Assembly: GCF_019449565.1 (NCBI RefSeq)
Contig: NZ_JAGRPM010000007.1
Coordinates: forward strand, 1 to 64,000
Direction of reading: 5' to 3'
Length of the DNA stretch: 64,000 bases
Source: Rhodoblastus sp.
GTDB lineage: Bacteria > Pseudomonadota > Alphaproteobacteria > Rhizobiales > Beijerinckiaceae
In this document: positions 41,070-54,005 of the stretch, in pieces
Numbering within the stretch: the first letter of the stretch is position 1
Layout: each line of letters starts with the position of its first letter
Program-made: the position numbers and the translations under genes
Notes under the pieces: model-generated
The model's input: only the letters and a program-made list of their open reading frames with translations
Databases searched by the model: none
Told to the model about the DNA's origin: nothing

Positions 41070-41641
41070 GTGGCTGAAGTCGACGACTCCAATAAACCGA
41101 CGTCCGGCGTCGCGGAACGCTATGCCCTGGCCCTGTTCACTCTCGCGCAGGAACAAAATGTCGCCGACGCCGTCGCCGACGCCCTGCGCAATTTCGGCGA
41201 CATGATCGCCCAGAGCGCGGACCTGAAGCGCCTGGTCGTCAGCCCGGTCTTTTCCGCCGAAGAGCAGCTCAAGGCCGTCACCGCCATCCTGAACCAATAT
41301 GGGTTCGGCGGCGTCACCGCCAATTTCATCAAGCTGGTGGCCTCCAAGCGCCGCCTCTTCGTCCTCCCCGACATGATTCGCGCCTTTCTCGCCCTGAACG
41401 ACAAGGCGAAGGGCGTCACCCGCGCCGACATCACGGTCGCCGCGCCGCTTTCGTCCGATCATTTCGCCGCGCTTGAAGAAGCGCTGCGCCAGGTCTCGGG
41501 CGGCAAGACCGTCAAGGTCAACGTCAATGTCGATCCCTCGATCATTGGCGGCATCGTCGTCAAGCTTGGCTCGCGCATGGTCGACGCCTCGCTCAAAACC
41601 AAGCTCAACTCGCTCCGCACACGTATGAAAGAGGTCGGCTG

Positions 41642-41642
<1 letters not shown>
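41070..41642 (+). CDS. atpH: F1 ATP synthase delta subunit
   Basis: A 190-residue stator protein that joins the F1 head to the peripheral stalk. [15 protein letters not shown] near the N terminus, [18 protein letters not shown] and the C-terminal [19 protein letters not shown] are OSCP/delta signatures. The GTG at 41070 is chosen because AAGGGAG lies nine bases before it and this gives the family length; the frame is open upstream. Its stop overlaps the atpA ATG by one base (TGATG). First gene of atpHAGDC; the F0 genes are not in this window, as is normal for Rhizobiales. Confidence 0.95.
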
Positions 41643-43171
<1,529 letters not shown>

Positions 43172-43180
43172 TTTCGCATC

Positions 43181-43207
43181 GAGCCCGCCGTCCCTGACTG
43201 CGGGCTC
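43181..43207 (+). repeat. Hairpin between atpA and atpG
   Basis: GAGCCCGC / GCGGGCTC, an eight-base perfect stem with an 11-base loop, ten bases after the atpA stop. There is no T tract. In atp operons such structures can tune the ratio of subunits through message stability; that role here is inference. Confidence 0.5.
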
Positions 43208-43269
43208 GCCTCCTGGAACGTTCCTGACGCCGAAAATGGCGAAAAGAGCGGAAGTCGAGCGGACAAAAC

Positions 43270-44136
43270 ATGCCCTCGTTGAAGGATCTTCGCAATCGCA
43301 TCGCCTCCGTGAAGGCGACGCAGAAAATCACCAAGGCCATGCAGATGGTCGCTGCGGCGAAGCTGCGTCGCGCCCAGCAGGCGGCCGAGGCCGCGCGCCC
43401 CTATGCCGAGCGCATGGACACGGTTCTGGCCAATCTCGCCTCCGGCGTTTCCGGCGACGGCCCCGCCCTGCTGACCGGCAATGGCAAGAGCGAGGTTCAT
43501 CTCCTCGTCGTCGCCACGGCCGAGCGCGGGTTGTGCGGCGGTTTCAATTCCTCGATCGTGCGTCTGGCGCGTGAACGGATCCTCGCCCTCCAGTCCGAAG
43601 GCAAGACGGTCAAGATCCTCTGCATCGGCAAGAAGGGTTACGATCAGTTGCGCCGGCAGTTCGAGAAGCAGATCGTCGATCTGATCGACCTGCGCGCGCT
43701 GCGCCAGATCGGCTTTGAAAACGCCGATCCGATCGGCAAGAAGATCATCGCCATGTTCGATCGGGGCGAATTCGACGTCGCGACGCTGTTCTATTCGAAG
43801 TTCCGCTCCGTCATTCTGCAGATTCCGACCGCTCAGCAGTTGATCCCGGCCGAAGTTCCGGCTGGCGGCGAAGCCTCGACGGCCGCTTATGAATATGAGC
43901 CCGGCCAGGACGAAATTCTGGCGACCCTGTTGCCGCGCAATATTTCCGTGCAGATTTTCCGGGGCTTGCTGGAAAACGCCGCTTCGGAACAGGGCGCGCG
44001 CATGAGCGCCATGGATAACGCCACGCGCAACGCCGGCGAAATGATCAAGAAGCAGACGACGATCTATAACCGTTCGCGTCAGGCTATGATCACCAAGGAA
44101 CTGATCGAAATCATCTCGGGCGCCGAAGCGCTCTGA
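43270..44136 (+). CDS. atpG: F1 ATP synthase gamma subunit
   Basis: A 288-residue central rotor shaft. The N-terminal coiled-coil [20 protein letters not shown] and [11 protein letters not shown], the Rossmann-like middle with [11 protein letters not shown], and the C-terminal helix with [15 protein letters not shown] and [16 protein letters not shown] are hallmark segments. atpD follows after 28 bases with GAGGACG before its ATG. Complete. Confidence 0.97.
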   Translation: MPSLKDLRNRIASVKATQKITKAMQMVAAAKLRRAQQAAEAARPYAERMDTVLANLASGVSGDGPALLTGNGKSEVHLLVVATAERGLCGGFNSSIVRLARERILALQSEGKTVKILCIGKKGYDQLRRQFEKQIVDLIDLRALRQIGFENADPIGKKIIAMFDRGEFDVATLFYSKFRSVILQIPTAQQLIPAEVPAGGEASTAAYEYEPGQDEILATLLPRNISVQIFRGLLENAASEQGARMSAMDNATRNAGEMIKKQTTIYNRSRQAMITKELIEIISGAEAL

Positions 44137-44155
44137 CCGTCATTAAGTAATGTGA

Positions 44156-45610
<1,455 letters not shown>

Positions 45611-45623
45611 TATTCGGAATCGT

Positions 45624-45645
45624 CCGGCGGCGTCAGCGCCGCCGG
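45624..45645 (+). repeat. Hairpin between atpD and atpC
   Basis: CCGGCGGCG / CGCCGCCGG with loop TCAG is a perfect nine-base stem 14 bases after the atpD stop. No T tract follows, so it may protect the atpD message or reduce read-through to atpC. Confidence 0.55.
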
Positions 45646-45701
45646 CGCCCTGACGGCCCGTCGTCCGTGCGGGCGGCGCAAGCCCAGGTTTGGAGAGTTT
45701 T

Positions 45702-46103
45702 ATGGCGACATTTCACTTCGAGCTCGTCTCGCCGGAAAAACTGCTGTTTTCGGGCGAAGTCGAAGCTGTGGTCGTGCCCGGCGTCGAAGGCCAGTTCACC
45801 GTCATGAAGGATCATGCGCCGGTCATGACCGTCCTCAAGGCGGGCATTGTCGAGATTGACGAAGCGCCCAACAAGAAGAGCCGGCTCTTCGTGCGCGGCG
45901 GTTTCGCCGATGTCGCGGCGGGCGGACTGACCCTGCTTGCCGAACAGGCGACCCCGCTCGAGCAGTTCGATTCGGCGCGGCTGGCTCAGGAAATCAAGAA
46001 CGCCGAGGAAGATCTGGCTGATGCGACCTCCGACGAAGCCCAGAAGCTCGCGGCGGACAAGCTCGACCAGCTCAATGAGCTGAAAGCTGCCGTCGCGGCC
46101 TGA
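45702..46103 (+). CDS. atpC: F1 ATP synthase epsilon subunit
   Basis: A 133-residue rotor subunit with an N-terminal beta sandwich ([39 protein letters not shown]) and a C-terminal two-helix hairpin ([20 protein letters not shown] onwards) that can inhibit hydrolysis. The ATG at 45702 has GGAGAG about five bases upstream; an in-frame TTG at 45690 overlaps that ribosome site. It is the last gene of the F1 operon and is followed by a strong terminator. In Alphaproteobacteria the separate zeta protein (13.9 kb) shares the inhibitory role. Confidence 0.96.
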   Translation: MATFHFELVSPEKLLFSGEVEAVVVPGVEGQFTVMKDHAPVMTVLKAGIVEIDEAPNKKSRLFVRGGFADVAAGGLTLLAEQATPLEQFDSARLAQEIKNAEEDLADATSDEAQKLAADKLDQLNELKAAVAA

Positions 46104-46125
46104 CGCCTCGAGCGCGTTTCTGTTC

Positions 46126-46157
46126 AAGCGGCCCCATCAGGGCCGCTTTTCTTTTTT
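46126..46157 (+). terminator. Terminator of the F1 operon
   Basis: AAGCGGCCC / GGGCCGCTT with loop CATCA, followed by TTCTTTTTT, 23 bases after the atpC stop. It is the clearest intrinsic terminator in the window and lies 8 bases before the end of the converging ubiG gene. Confidence 0.92.
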
Positions 46158-46164
46158 GGCGGCC

Positions 46165-46935
46165 TCAAGCGTCGCGCGCCATTGCGATCATGTAGTTCAC
46201 GTCGAGGTCGCCGGAGAGCCGCCATTCGTCCGCGAGCGGGTGATAGACCATTCCGGCGCGGTCGATTTCGGCCAGTCCCGCCGATTTGAGCGGCGCCAGC
46301 ATCTCTGCGGGGCGCAGAAATTTGGTCCAGTCATGGGTGCCAGGCTCGACCCAGCGCAGGACATATTCGGCGCCGACGATCGCCAGCGCATAGCTTTTCA
46401 GGGTGCGATTCAAGGTCGCGCCGACGAAGAGCCCGCCCGGGCGAACCAAGGCTGCGGCTGCGGCCAGAAATCCTTTCACATCGGCGACATGTTCGAGAAC
46501 TTCCATCGCCAGAACGATGTCGAATGTCTCGCCGGAGTCCGCCAGCGCCTCGACGGTCGTCGCGCGGTAGTCGACCTCCGTTCCGGCGATCGCGGCGTGG
46601 CGCCGCGCGGCGGCGATATTTTCCTCGGCGGGATCGACGCCCGTCACCTTCGCGCCCAGGGCCGCCAGGGGTTCCGACAACAGTCCGCCGCCGCAGCCGA
46701 GATCGACGATTCGGAGACCTTCCAACGGATATTCGGCCTTGCGGTCGCGCGGGCTCTGGCCCTTTGGAAAATGGCTGCAAAAAAGATTGCGCAGATAGGA
46801 AATGCGCAGCGGGTTGAGTTTATGCAGCGCGCGTTGCGGCCCTTCGAGGTCCCACCAGGCGTCGCCGAGCTTGGCGAAACGCGCCAATTCGTCTGCATCG
46901 ACGCTGCCCGCGTCGGCGCCGCGAAATTCGGTCAT
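46165..46935 (-). CDS. ubiG: Ubiquinone biosynthesis O-methyltransferase
   Basis: A 256-residue SAM-dependent enzyme that catalyses both O-methylations of ubiquinone synthesis. ARFAKLGDAWWDLEGPQRAL at the N terminus is UbiG-specific, VDLGCGGGLLSEPLAALG is the SAM motif, and FVGATLNRTLKSYALAIVGA and VLRWVEPGTHDWTKF mark the substrate region. The ATG at 46935 follows GGAGC and is divergent from lysC, 208 bases away; an open frame upstream lacks UbiG sequence. Membrane-associated in other bacteria. Confidence 0.95.
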   Translation of the reverse strand: MTEFRGADAGSVDADELARFAKLGDAWWDLEGPQRALHKLNPLRISYLRNLFCSHFPKGQSPRDRKAEYPLEGLRIVDLGCGGGLLSEPLAALGAKVTGVDPAEENIAAARRHAAIAGTEVDYRATTVEALADSGETFDIVLAMEVLEHVADVKGFLAAAAALVRPGGLFVGATLNRTLKSYALAIVGAEYVLRWVEPGTHDWTKFLRPAEMLAPLKSAGLAEIDRAGMVYHPLADEWRLSGDLDVNYMIAMARDA

Positions 46936-47143
46936 GCCGCGCTCCAAACTCTCTCGTGACACGTTGACACAATCCGTTCGTCCCGTCATGTATAGCCGCC
47001 TCGCGCGCGGGGCGCGGCTCCTGGTCTTTCTCACGAGCGGAAGCGAAAGAAAAGCCCCCGAGACGTTGGCGCCCTGGGCCCCTCTCCGAAGTCCGGCGCC
47101 AAGGAAGCCGTATGATCAATTCATTGAGCGACTTTAGGACATT

Positions 47144-48379
47144 ATGGCGCGTCTGGTCATGAAATTCGGCGGCACGTCGGTCGCCAATATAGAACGCATT
47201 CGAAATGTGGCGCGTCACGTCAAGCGCGAAGTCGAGGCGGGATTTGAAGTCGCGGTGGTCGTTTCGGCCATGTCAGGCAAGACCAATGAGCTGGTTGGCT
47301 GGGTCAATGACGCCGATAAGCATTATGATCCGTGCGAATATGACGCCGTCGTCGCCTCGGGCGAACAGGTGACGTCCGGTCTGCTAGCCGTCGTGCTGCA
47401 GGAAATGGGCATTCCGGCGCGGTCCTGGCAGGGCTGGCAGATTCCAATCGAGACGGACGGCGCCCATGGCGCCGCGCGAATCGCCCGCATTGACGGCGCG
47501 AAACTGGGCGAAGGATTTTCGCGCAAGGAAGTCGCTGTGATCGCGGGCTTTCAGGGCGTCGATCCGGCGACAGGACGGCTCACCACGCTGGGGCGCGGCG
47601 GCTCCGACACCAGCGCGGTGGCCATCGCGGCGGCGATCAAGGCGGATCGCTGCGACATCTACACCGATGTGGACGGCGTCTATACGACCGATCCGCGCGT
47701 TGTGACCAAGGCGCGCCGGCTTGACAGAATCGCCTTTGAGGAAATGCTGGAAATGGCCTCGCTCGGGGCCAAGGTGCTGCAAGTGCGCTCGGTCGAAATG
47801 GCCATGATTCATCGGGTCAAGACCTTCGTGCGGTCTTCGTTCGACGATCCCGCCAATCCGCAGCCTGGCACGTTGATTTGCGACGAGGAGGATATTGTGG
47901 AACAGCAGGTCGTGACCGGAATCGCCTTTTCCAAGGACGAGGCGCAGCTGACCTTGCGCAAGGTGGCCGACAAGCCCGGCGTCGCGGCGGCGATCTTCCA
48001 GCCCCTCGCCGAAGCCAATGTCAATGTCGACATGATCATCCAGGTGGTCTCCGACGACGCGAAAACAACCGACATCACCTTCACGGTTCCCGCCGCCGAA
48101 TTCGAGCGCGCCCGGGCGATCCTGGAAGGCGCCAAAGCCGAGATCGGCTTCTCGACGCTGCAGGCCTCGACCGACGTGGTGAAAGTTTCGGCAATTGGCG
48201 TGGGAATGCGCAGCCATTCCGGCGTCGCCGCGGCCGCCTTCCGGGCGCTGGCGGAAAAGGGCGTCAATATTCGCGCGATCACCACGTCGGAGATCAAATT
48301 TTCCGTTCTGATCGATGCAGCTTATACCGAACTCGCCGTGCGCACCTTGCATTCGCTGTACGGGCTGGATAAGGCCTAA
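47144..48379 (+). CDS. lysC: Aspartate kinase
   Basis: A 411-residue enzyme that phosphorylates aspartate, the entry to lysine, threonine, methionine and diaminopimelate synthesis. [16 protein letters not shown] starts the kinase domain, [15 protein letters not shown] binds ATP and aspartate, [13 protein letters not shown] is conserved, and two ACT domains follow from about residue 265 ([34 protein letters not shown]), so feedback by lysine or threonine is expected. No lysine riboswitch is visible upstream. It is followed by a 202-base gap with two hairpins and then ptsP. Confidence 0.96.
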   Translation: MARLVMKFGGTSVANIERIRNVARHVKREVEAGFEVAVVVSAMSGKTNELVGWVNDADKHYDPCEYDAVVASGEQVTSGLLAVVLQEMGIPARSWQGWQIPIETDGAHGAARIARIDGAKLGEGFSRKEVAVIAGFQGVDPATGRLTTLGRGGSDTSAVAIAAAIKADRCDIYTDVDGVYTTDPRVVTKARRLDRIAFEEMLEMASLGAKVLQVRSVEMAMIHRVKTFVRSSFDDPANPQPGTLICDEEDIVEQQVVTGIAFSKDEAQLTLRKVADKPGVAAAIFQPLAEANVNVDMIIQVVSDDAKTTDITFTVPAAEFERARAILEGAKAEIGFSTLQASTDVVKVSAIGVGMRSHSGVAAAAFRALAEKGVNIRAITTSEIKFSVLIDAAYTELAVRTLHSLYGLDKA

Positions 48380-48401
48380 GGCAGGAAACTTTCGCTGCGC
48401 T

Positions 48402-48450
48402 TGACGGAAATTTATTCGCGACGACACAATGTCGCGACGGAGTTCCGTCA
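48402..48450 (+). repeat. Nested dyad between lysC and ptsP
   Basis: The outer arms TGACGGAA (48402-48409) and TTCCGTCA (48443-48450) enclose an inner perfect stem TCGCGAC / GTCGCGA (48416-48422, 48431-48437) with an eight-base loop. It starts 22 bases after the lysC stop. No T tract follows. It could end lysC transcription or act in the ptsP leader. Confidence 0.6.
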
Positions 48451-48483
48451 TAGGCGGAATATGGCCGCGCCTGCGGTCCAGCC

Positions 48484-48507
48484 CTTGCATCCCGGGAAGG
48501 ATGTAAG
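48484..48507 (+). repeat. Second dyad in the ptsP leader
   Basis: CTTGCATCC and GGATGTAAG pair over nine positions with one wobble around CGGGAA, 75 bases before the ptsP start. It may be a leader hairpin or an operator. Confidence 0.45.
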
Positions 48508-48581
48508 AAACTTGCGGCGGGCGAATCGCCAGTTCAATCGTGGATGGCGCGGCTAGGCGCCCTCCCATACAGGAAAAAAAT

Positions 48582-50846
48582 ATGCGCGGCGCACTGGGCG
48601 GACCCCGTCTGCTTCTGCGCCGGCTTCGCGAGGTCATGGCGGAGCCGGTGAACGCGCAGGCGCGTCTCGACCGGATCGTCATTCACATCGCCGCCAATAT
48701 GGTGGCCGAAGTCTGTTCGGTCTATGTGGCCCGCTCGGATGGCAAGCTCGAGCTATACGCCACCGAGGGTTTGAACCGTGAAGCGGTCCATCTCACCACA
48801 ATGACCACGGGCGAGGGTCTGGTCGGCCTGATCGCGGAAAAGGCCGAGTCTCTCGCGCTCGCCGACGCCCAGGCCCATCCGGCCTTCTCCTACCGCCCCG
48901 AGACGGGCGAGGAAATCTATCAATCCTTCCTCGGCGTGCCGATCCTGCGCGGCGGCAATACGCTTGGCGTTCTCGTCGTCCAGAACCGCGCCCGCCGCAC
49001 CTATTCCGAGGAAGAGGTCGAGGCGTTGCAGACGACGGCCATGCTGCTGGCCGAGATGATCGCCTCGGGCGAATTGCAATCCCTTGCCCAGCCCGGCCAA
49101 AGCTTCAGCCTGCAGAAGCCGATGGCCCTGAAGGGCGCGCCGCTCAGCGAGGGTGTCGGCCTGGGCCATGCCGTGCTGCATGAGCCCCGCATCGTCGTCA
49201 AGCAACTGGTCGCGGAGGATCCCCAGGCGGAAATGCGCCGACTCGACGCGGCGATCCAGGCCATGCGCGAGCAGATCGATCAGCTCGTCGCGCGCGGCGA
49301 CCGTTACGGCATGGGCGAACATCGCGACGTGCTCGAGACCGTGCGCATGTTCGCCAATGACCGGGGCTGGCTGCGCCGCCTGCGGGAAGCGCTGGAATCG
49401 GGCCTCACCGCCGAGGCGGCGGTCGAGCGCGTGCAAAACGACGCCCGCGCCAAGCTGCAGCGCCAGACCGATCCCTATCTGCGCGAGCGCCTGCACGATC
49501 TCGACGATCTCGCCAATCGCCTGCTGCGACAGCTGACGGGCGCGGGTCCGGCCCATGGCGGCGTCCTGCCGCCCAATGCGATTCTGGTCGCGCGCAACAT
49601 GGGCCCGGCGGCCCTGCTCGAATATGATCGCGCCAATCTGCGTGGCCTCGTTCTCGAAGACGGCAGCCCGACCAGCCATGTCGCCATCATCGCCCGCGCC
49701 CTCGGGGTGCCGGCGATCGGCGAAGTCCCCAATGTGACCGATCTGGTCGAAACCGGCGACGCCATCATTGTGGACGGCGGCTCGGGCGAGGTGCAGCTGC
49801 GTCCGACTTCGGACGTCGAGGCGGCCTATGGCGAGAAGGCGCGGCTGCGCGCCCGGCGCCAGGAGCAATATCACAAGCTGCGCGACGTTCCGGCGATCAC
49901 CCGCGACGGCGTCGAAATCGGCCTTCACATGAACGCCGGCCTGCTGATCGATTGCCAGCACGCGACCGAGGTCGGCGCGAAATCGATTGGCCTATTCCGC
50001 ACCGAACTGCAATTCATGGTGGCGCCGAGTTTCCCGCGCCTTTCCGAGCAATATAACCTCTATCGCAAGGTCATCGAAGCTGCGGACGGGCGTCCCGTCA
50101 CCTTCCGCACGCTTGATATCGGGTCGGACAAGGTCCTGCCCTATATGGCCAAGATGGAGGAGGAAAATCCGGCGCTGGGCTGGCGAGCGATCCGTATCGG
50201 GCTCGACCGACCGGGTCTGCTTCGGATTCAGTTGCGCGCCATTTTGCGCGCCGGCGCAGGCCGGGAAATGCGCATCATGTTTCCCATGGTGGCGACGACC
50301 GCCGAATTGTCGCGAGCCAAGGCCATCGCCTGGCGGGAATTCGAGTTCCTGCGCCGCCACGGCTATGAGCTCCCGACGGAGTTGAAGCTCGGCGTGATGG
50401 TGGAAGTGCCGTCGCTGCTCTGGCAGCTCGATGAAATTTGCGCTTTGGCCGATTTCCTTTCCGTCGGCTCCAACGATCTCACCCAGTATCTTTTCGCCGC
50501 CGACCGCGACAACAAGCGGGTTTCGGTGCGTTACGACACCTTGTCGCCGGCCAATCTCCGGGCCTTGAAATCGATTGTAGATGCGGGCGACCGTCACGGC
50601 CGGCCAGTCAATCTCTGCGGCGAAATGGGAGGCAGGCCATTGGAGGCCATCGCGCTGGCCGCCATCGGCTATCGCGGCCTGTCCATGACGCCCTCGGCGA
50701 TCGGTCCTGTGAAGGCGGCGCTGCGGGCGATCGATCTGCGCGTCACGCGCGAATTCCTGATGCCTATGGTCGACAAGCCTGACGACTCCGTCTGCGTGCG
50801 GCAGGAGCTGCAGGCTTTCGTCGAAAAGCAGGGCGCGCCGCTCTAG
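48582..50846 (+). CDS. ptsP: Nitrogen-PTS enzyme I (phosphoenolpyruvate-protein phosphotransferase, GAF-containing)
   Basis: A 754-residue EI-Ntr protein that takes phosphate from PEP and passes it to NPr, signalling nitrogen and carbon state. An N-terminal GAF domain (about 20-165; in other bacteria it senses glutamine) precedes the PTS EI domains. The phospho-accepting His366 is in SPTSHVAIIARALG, LFRTELQFM and GSNDLTQYLFAADR form the PEP barrel, and the catalytic Cys is in NLCGEMGG. The ATG at 48582 (MRGALGGPRL) has AGGA seven bases upstream. It follows lysC, a common alphaproteobacterial order. NPr and EIIA-Ntr genes are not in the window. Confidence 0.95.
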   Translation: MRGALGGPRLLLRRLREVMAEPVNAQARLDRIVIHIAANMVAEVCSVYVARSDGKLELYATEGLNREAVHLTTMTTGEGLVGLIAEKAESLALADAQAHPAFSYRPETGEEIYQSFLGVPILRGGNTLGVLVVQNRARRTYSEEEVEALQTTAMLLAEMIASGELQSLAQPGQSFSLQKPMALKGAPLSEGVGLGHAVLHEPRIVVKQLVAEDPQAEMRRLDAAIQAMREQIDQLVARGDRYGMGEHRDVLETVRMFANDRGWLRRLREALESGLTAEAAVERVQNDARAKLQRQTDPYLRERLHDLDDLANRLLRQLTGAGPAHGGVLPPNAILVARNMGPAALLEYDRANLRGLVLEDGSPTSHVAIIARALGVPAIGEVPNVTDLVETGDAIIVDGGSGEVQLRPTSDVEAAYGEKARLRARRQEQYHKLRDVPAITRDGVEIGLHMNAGLLIDCQHATEVGAKSIGLFRTELQFMVAPSFPRLSEQYNLYRKVIEAADGRPVTFRTLDIGSDKVLPYMAKMEEENPALGWRAIRIGLDRPGLLRIQLRAILRAGAGREMRIMFPMVATTAELSRAKAIAWREFEFLRRHGYELPTELKLGVMVEVPSLLWQLDEICALADFLSVGSNDLTQYLFAADRDNKRVSVRYDTLSPANLRALKSIVDAGDRHGRPVNLCGEMGGRPLEAIALAAIGYRGLSMTPSAIGPVKAALRAIDLRVTREFLMPMVDKPDDSVCVRQELQAFVEKQGAPL

Positions 50847-50911
50847 CGGGCTAGCCAATCTTTCCCTTTCCCGGACTTGCGTGACGCCCTGCGCGTCGCC
50901 GGAACACCGCC

Positions 50912-51988
50912 ATGTTGCCCGCCGAAAAACTTGATCTCATCCTGCGCCGCCACGAAGAAATCGGCCATCGCCTGTCGGAAGGGGTCGATTCCTCATCTTT
51001 CTCCGCGCTTTCGCGCGAACTGGCCGAACTGGAGCCGGTCGCGCAAGCGATCGTCGCCTTTCGGGCTCTGGAGCGCGAAGCCGCCGATCTGGAGAAAATG
51101 GCGGCCGACCCCGGGACCGACGCCGAAATGCGGGCCTTGGCGCAGGACGAGCTGCCGGAGCTGAAAAACCGCCTGACGGAAGCCGAACACCAGCTGCGCC
51201 TCGCCTTGCTGCCGCGCGATTCCGCCGACGAAAAAGGCGCGATTCTCGAAATCCGCGCAGGCACGGGCGGCGACGAGGCCGCCTTGTTCGCGGGCGACCT
51301 GTTCCGCATGTACCAGCGTTACGCCGAGCGGCGCGGCTGGGCCATGGAATTGATCTCAGCCAGCGAGGGAACGGCGGGCGGCTTCAAGGAAATCATCGCG
51401 CAGGTGCGTGGCAAAGGCGTCTTCGCCCGCCTCAAGTTCGAAAGCGGGACCCATCGCGTGCAGCGCGTGCCGGCGACGGAAACGCAGGGCCGCATTCATA
51501 CCTCCGCCGCGACCGTAGCCGTGTTGCCGGAAGCCGAGGAAGTCGATCTCGCCATCAATGACGCCGATTTGCGCATCGACACCATGCGCGCGGGTGGCGC
51601 TGGCGGCCAGCACGTCAACAAGACCGAATCGGCGATTCGCGTCACGCATATTCCCTCCGGCATTGTGGTGATGATGCAGGAGGAGCGCTCGCAGCATCGC
51701 AACAAGGCCAAGGCCATGGACATTCTGCGCTCGCGCCTGTTCGACATGGAGCGCCAGAAGCTGGACGACGCCCGCGCCGCCGACCGCAAGCAGCAAGTCG
51801 GCTCCGGGGACCGGTCAGAACGCATCCGCACCTATAATTTCCCGCAGGGGCGGGTCAGCGACCACCGCATCAATCTCACGCTCTACAAGATCGACAAGGT
51901 GATCGAGGGCGAGGCGCTCGATGAAATTCTCGATCCGCTCATCGCCGACCATCAGGCGCGGCTGTTGGCGGAAAGCGAGGGCGAATGA
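50912..51988 (+). CDS. prfA: Peptide chain release factor 1
   Basis: A 358-residue factor that ends translation at UAA and UAG. The codon-reading PAT tripeptide is at 187-189 ([16 protein letters not shown]), the hydrolysis GGQ at 231-233 ([12 protein letters not shown]), and [15 protein letters not shown] is conserved. It is 65 bases after ptsP. The gene that usually follows, prmC for GGQ methylation, is not here; instead an EamA gene overlaps the stop by four bases (ATGA). Confidence 0.97.
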   Translation: MLPAEKLDLILRRHEEIGHRLSEGVDSSSFSALSRELAELEPVAQAIVAFRALEREAADLEKMAADPGTDAEMRALAQDELPELKNRLTEAEHQLRLALLPRDSADEKGAILEIRAGTGGDEAALFAGDLFRMYQRYAERRGWAMELISASEGTAGGFKEIIAQVRGKGVFARLKFESGTHRVQRVPATETQGRIHTSAATVAVLPEAEEVDLAINDADLRIDTMRAGGAGGQHVNKTESAIRVTHIPSGIVVMMQEERSQHRNKAKAMDILRSRLFDMERQKLDDARAADRKQQVGSGDRSERIRTYNFPQGRVSDHRINLTLYKIDKVIEGEALDEILDPLIADHQARLLAESEGE

Positions 51989-52428
51989 AAGGGGATCTGG
52001 CGTCTTTTACCGGCGGCTGGGCCTTCTGGGCGCTGCTTTCGGCGGCTTTTGCCGCCCTGACGGCGGTTTTCGCCAAAATCGGCGTCGAAGGCGTGGATTC
52101 CGACCTTGCGACGCTGGCCCGGACCATCGTGGTCGTTTGCCTTCTCACTCTTCTTCTCGCGGCGACGGGACGGCTCCAATCGCCGAGTCGTCCCCCTAAG
52201 ACGCTGCTTTTCCTGGCTCTTTCCGGCGCGGCGACCGGAGCGTCATGGCTGTGTTATTTTCGCGCCCTAAAGCTTGGCGACGCAGCCCGGGTGGCGCCCA
52301 TCGACAAGCTCAGCGTCGTGCTGGTCGCGCTGTTCGGCGCGGTTTTCCTGGGCGAGAGGCTGTCGGCGGTCAATTGGCTCGGGGTTGCGCTGATCGCGGG
52401 CGGGGCCGTCCTGGTTGCCTTTCGTTAG
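51985..52428 (+). CDS. Half-size EamA-family membrane transporter
   Basis: A 147-residue protein with four to five membrane helices, forming a single EamA repeat rather than the usual two. [20 protein letters not shown] starts the repeat and [20 protein letters not shown] with the end [17 protein letters not shown] are EamA signatures. Half-size members work as dimers like SMR transporters; substrate unknown. Its ATG overlaps the prfA stop by four bases, so it is translationally coupled. The frame is complete with normal ends, so this is not a truncated gene. Confidence 0.9.
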   Translation: MKGDLASFTGGWAFWALLSAAFAALTAVFAKIGVEGVDSDLATLARTIVVVCLLTLLLAATGRLQSPSRPPKTLLFLALSGAATGASWLCYFRALKLGDAARVAPIDKLSVVLVALFGAVFLGERLSAVNWLGVALIAGGAVLVAFR

Positions 52429-52532
52429 TTAAATATTGGTGTGGCCGGTTCCGTCCTTGCGCCGCCTTGGCTAATGTTCGGTTCAGCTCTCGCCAATCGG
52501 CGAAACGACAGCACAGTTTTTTCGGGGTTCGC

Positions 52533-53945
52533 ATGAAGAAAATCATTCCGGTCATCATGTGCGGCGGCGCGGGCACGCGTGTCTGGCCCGCCTCGCGCGA
52601 AACAATGCCGAAGCAATTCATCGCCCTGCTGGGCGAAACATCCACGTTCCAGCAGACATTGTTGCGGCTGGACCCGGAAATTTTCGACGAACCTGTCGTC
52701 GTCACCAATCATGATTATCGTTTCCTCGTTCAGGAGCAGATGAAGGAGATCGGCGTCTCGGGCGATATCGTGCTCGAGCCGGAGCGGCGCGATTCGGCCG
52801 CCGCGGTCGCAGTCGCCTGCGAATTCGCCAGCCAGCGCGCGGGCGACGCCGTCGTCGCGATCTTCGCCGCCGACCACGCCGTGCGCGACGTCGAGGCCTT
52901 TCGCGCTCTGTGCGGCAAGGCGGGCGAAGCGGCGGCCAAGGGCTTCATCGTGACGCTCGGCATCAAGCCGACCCATCCGGCGACGGGCTATGGCTATATT
53001 CGGCCCGGCGCCCTGGTCCTGCCTGAGGCGGGCGTGGCCAAGGTCGAGGCCTTCGTCGAAAAGCCGGATCTCGCAACCGCTGAACGCTATATCGCCGACG
53101 GCTATCTGTGGAATTCGGGCAATTTCTTCTTCCGCGCCGACGTCATGCGCGGCGAGTTGCAGGCCTTCGAGCCGGAAATCGCCGCCGCCGCCACCGAGGC
53201 CTTCGCCAAGGCCGGCCGCGACCTCGGCTTCCTCGCGCTCGACAAGGAAGCCTTCGGGCGCGCGCCGAAAACCTCGATCGATTACGCCGTCATGGAGCGC
53301 ACCACCCACGCCGCCGTCATTCCCGCGGACATCGGCTGGTCGGACGTCGGCAATTGGCAGGCGGTGTGGGAATTGTCGGATCGCGACAAGCAAGGCAATG
53401 CCGTGCGCGGCAATGGCGTCGTGATGGACGCCAGCAATGTCTATATTCGCTCGGATGATTGCCTGACCACCGTGCTCGGCGTCTCCGACGTCATCGTCGT
53501 GACCACCGACGACGCCGTCCTGGTGCTCGGCGCGCAATATGGCGACAAGGTCAAGCAACTGGTCGACGAGCTGAAGCGCCGCAAGCTCAAGCAGGCGCAG
53601 GAACATAGCCGGGTCTATCGGCCCTGGGGCTATTACCAGTCGATCGACGGCGGCGATCGCCATCAGGTCAAGCGCATCGTCGTCAAGCCCGGCCACAAGC
53701 TGTCGCTCCAGAAACATTATCATCGCGCCGAGCATTGGATCGTCGTGCGCGGGGCAGCGGAAGTGACGCGCGACGATCAAGTCACGATGATTCACGAGAA
53801 CGAATCGATCTATCTGCCGATGGGTTCGGTCCATCGGCTGGTCAATCCCGGCAAGATCGATCTTGAACTGATCGAAGTTCAAACCGGCTCTTATCTCGGC
53901 GAGGACGACATCGTCCGGCTGCAGGACGTCTATCACCGCGCCTGA
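52533..53945 (+). CDS. manC: Mannose-1-phosphate guanylyltransferase / mannose-6-phosphate isomerase
   Basis: A 470-residue bifunctional enzyme that makes GDP-mannose for surface polysaccharides. The nucleotidyltransferase domain has CGGAGTRVWPASRETMPKQF near the N terminus and AFVEKPD; the C-terminal type II isomerase cupin starts near residue 365 with RPWGYYQSID and the metal-binding HYHRAEHWIVV. The ATG at 52533 (MKKIIPVIMC) is used rather than the long open frame upstream. It is followed by a phosphomannomutase gene, which supplies mannose-1-phosphate. Confidence 0.95.
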   Translation: MKKIIPVIMCGGAGTRVWPASRETMPKQFIALLGETSTFQQTLLRLDPEIFDEPVVVTNHDYRFLVQEQMKEIGVSGDIVLEPERRDSAAAVAVACEFASQRAGDAVVAIFAADHAVRDVEAFRALCGKAGEAAAKGFIVTLGIKPTHPATGYGYIRPGALVLPEAGVAKVEAFVEKPDLATAERYIADGYLWNSGNFFFRADVMRGELQAFEPEIAAAATEAFAKAGRDLGFLALDKEAFGRAPKTSIDYAVMERTTHAAVIPADIGWSDVGNWQAVWELSDRDKQGNAVRGNGVVMDASNVYIRSDDCLTTVLGVSDVIVVTTDDAVLVLGAQYGDKVKQLVDELKRRKLKQAQEHSRVYRPWGYYQSIDGGDRHQVKRIVVKPGHKLSLQKHYHRAEHWIVVRGAAEVTRDDQVTMIHENESIYLPMGSVHRLVNPGKIDLELIEVQTGSYLGEDDIVRLQDVYHRA

Positions 53946-53962
53946 TTTTTCCCGCCTTTTCC

Positions 53963-53987
53963 GCCGCCCTCGTTCCGCGAGGGCGGC
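53963..53987 (+). terminator. Hairpin between manC and the phosphomannomutase gene
   Basis: GCCGCCCTCG / CGAGGGCGGC is a perfect ten-base stem with loop TTCCG, followed by TCTTGTTG. It is a weak or partial terminator candidate 18 bases after manC. Confidence 0.5.
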
Positions 53988-54005
53988 TCTTGTTGCGAGG
54001 TGTCC

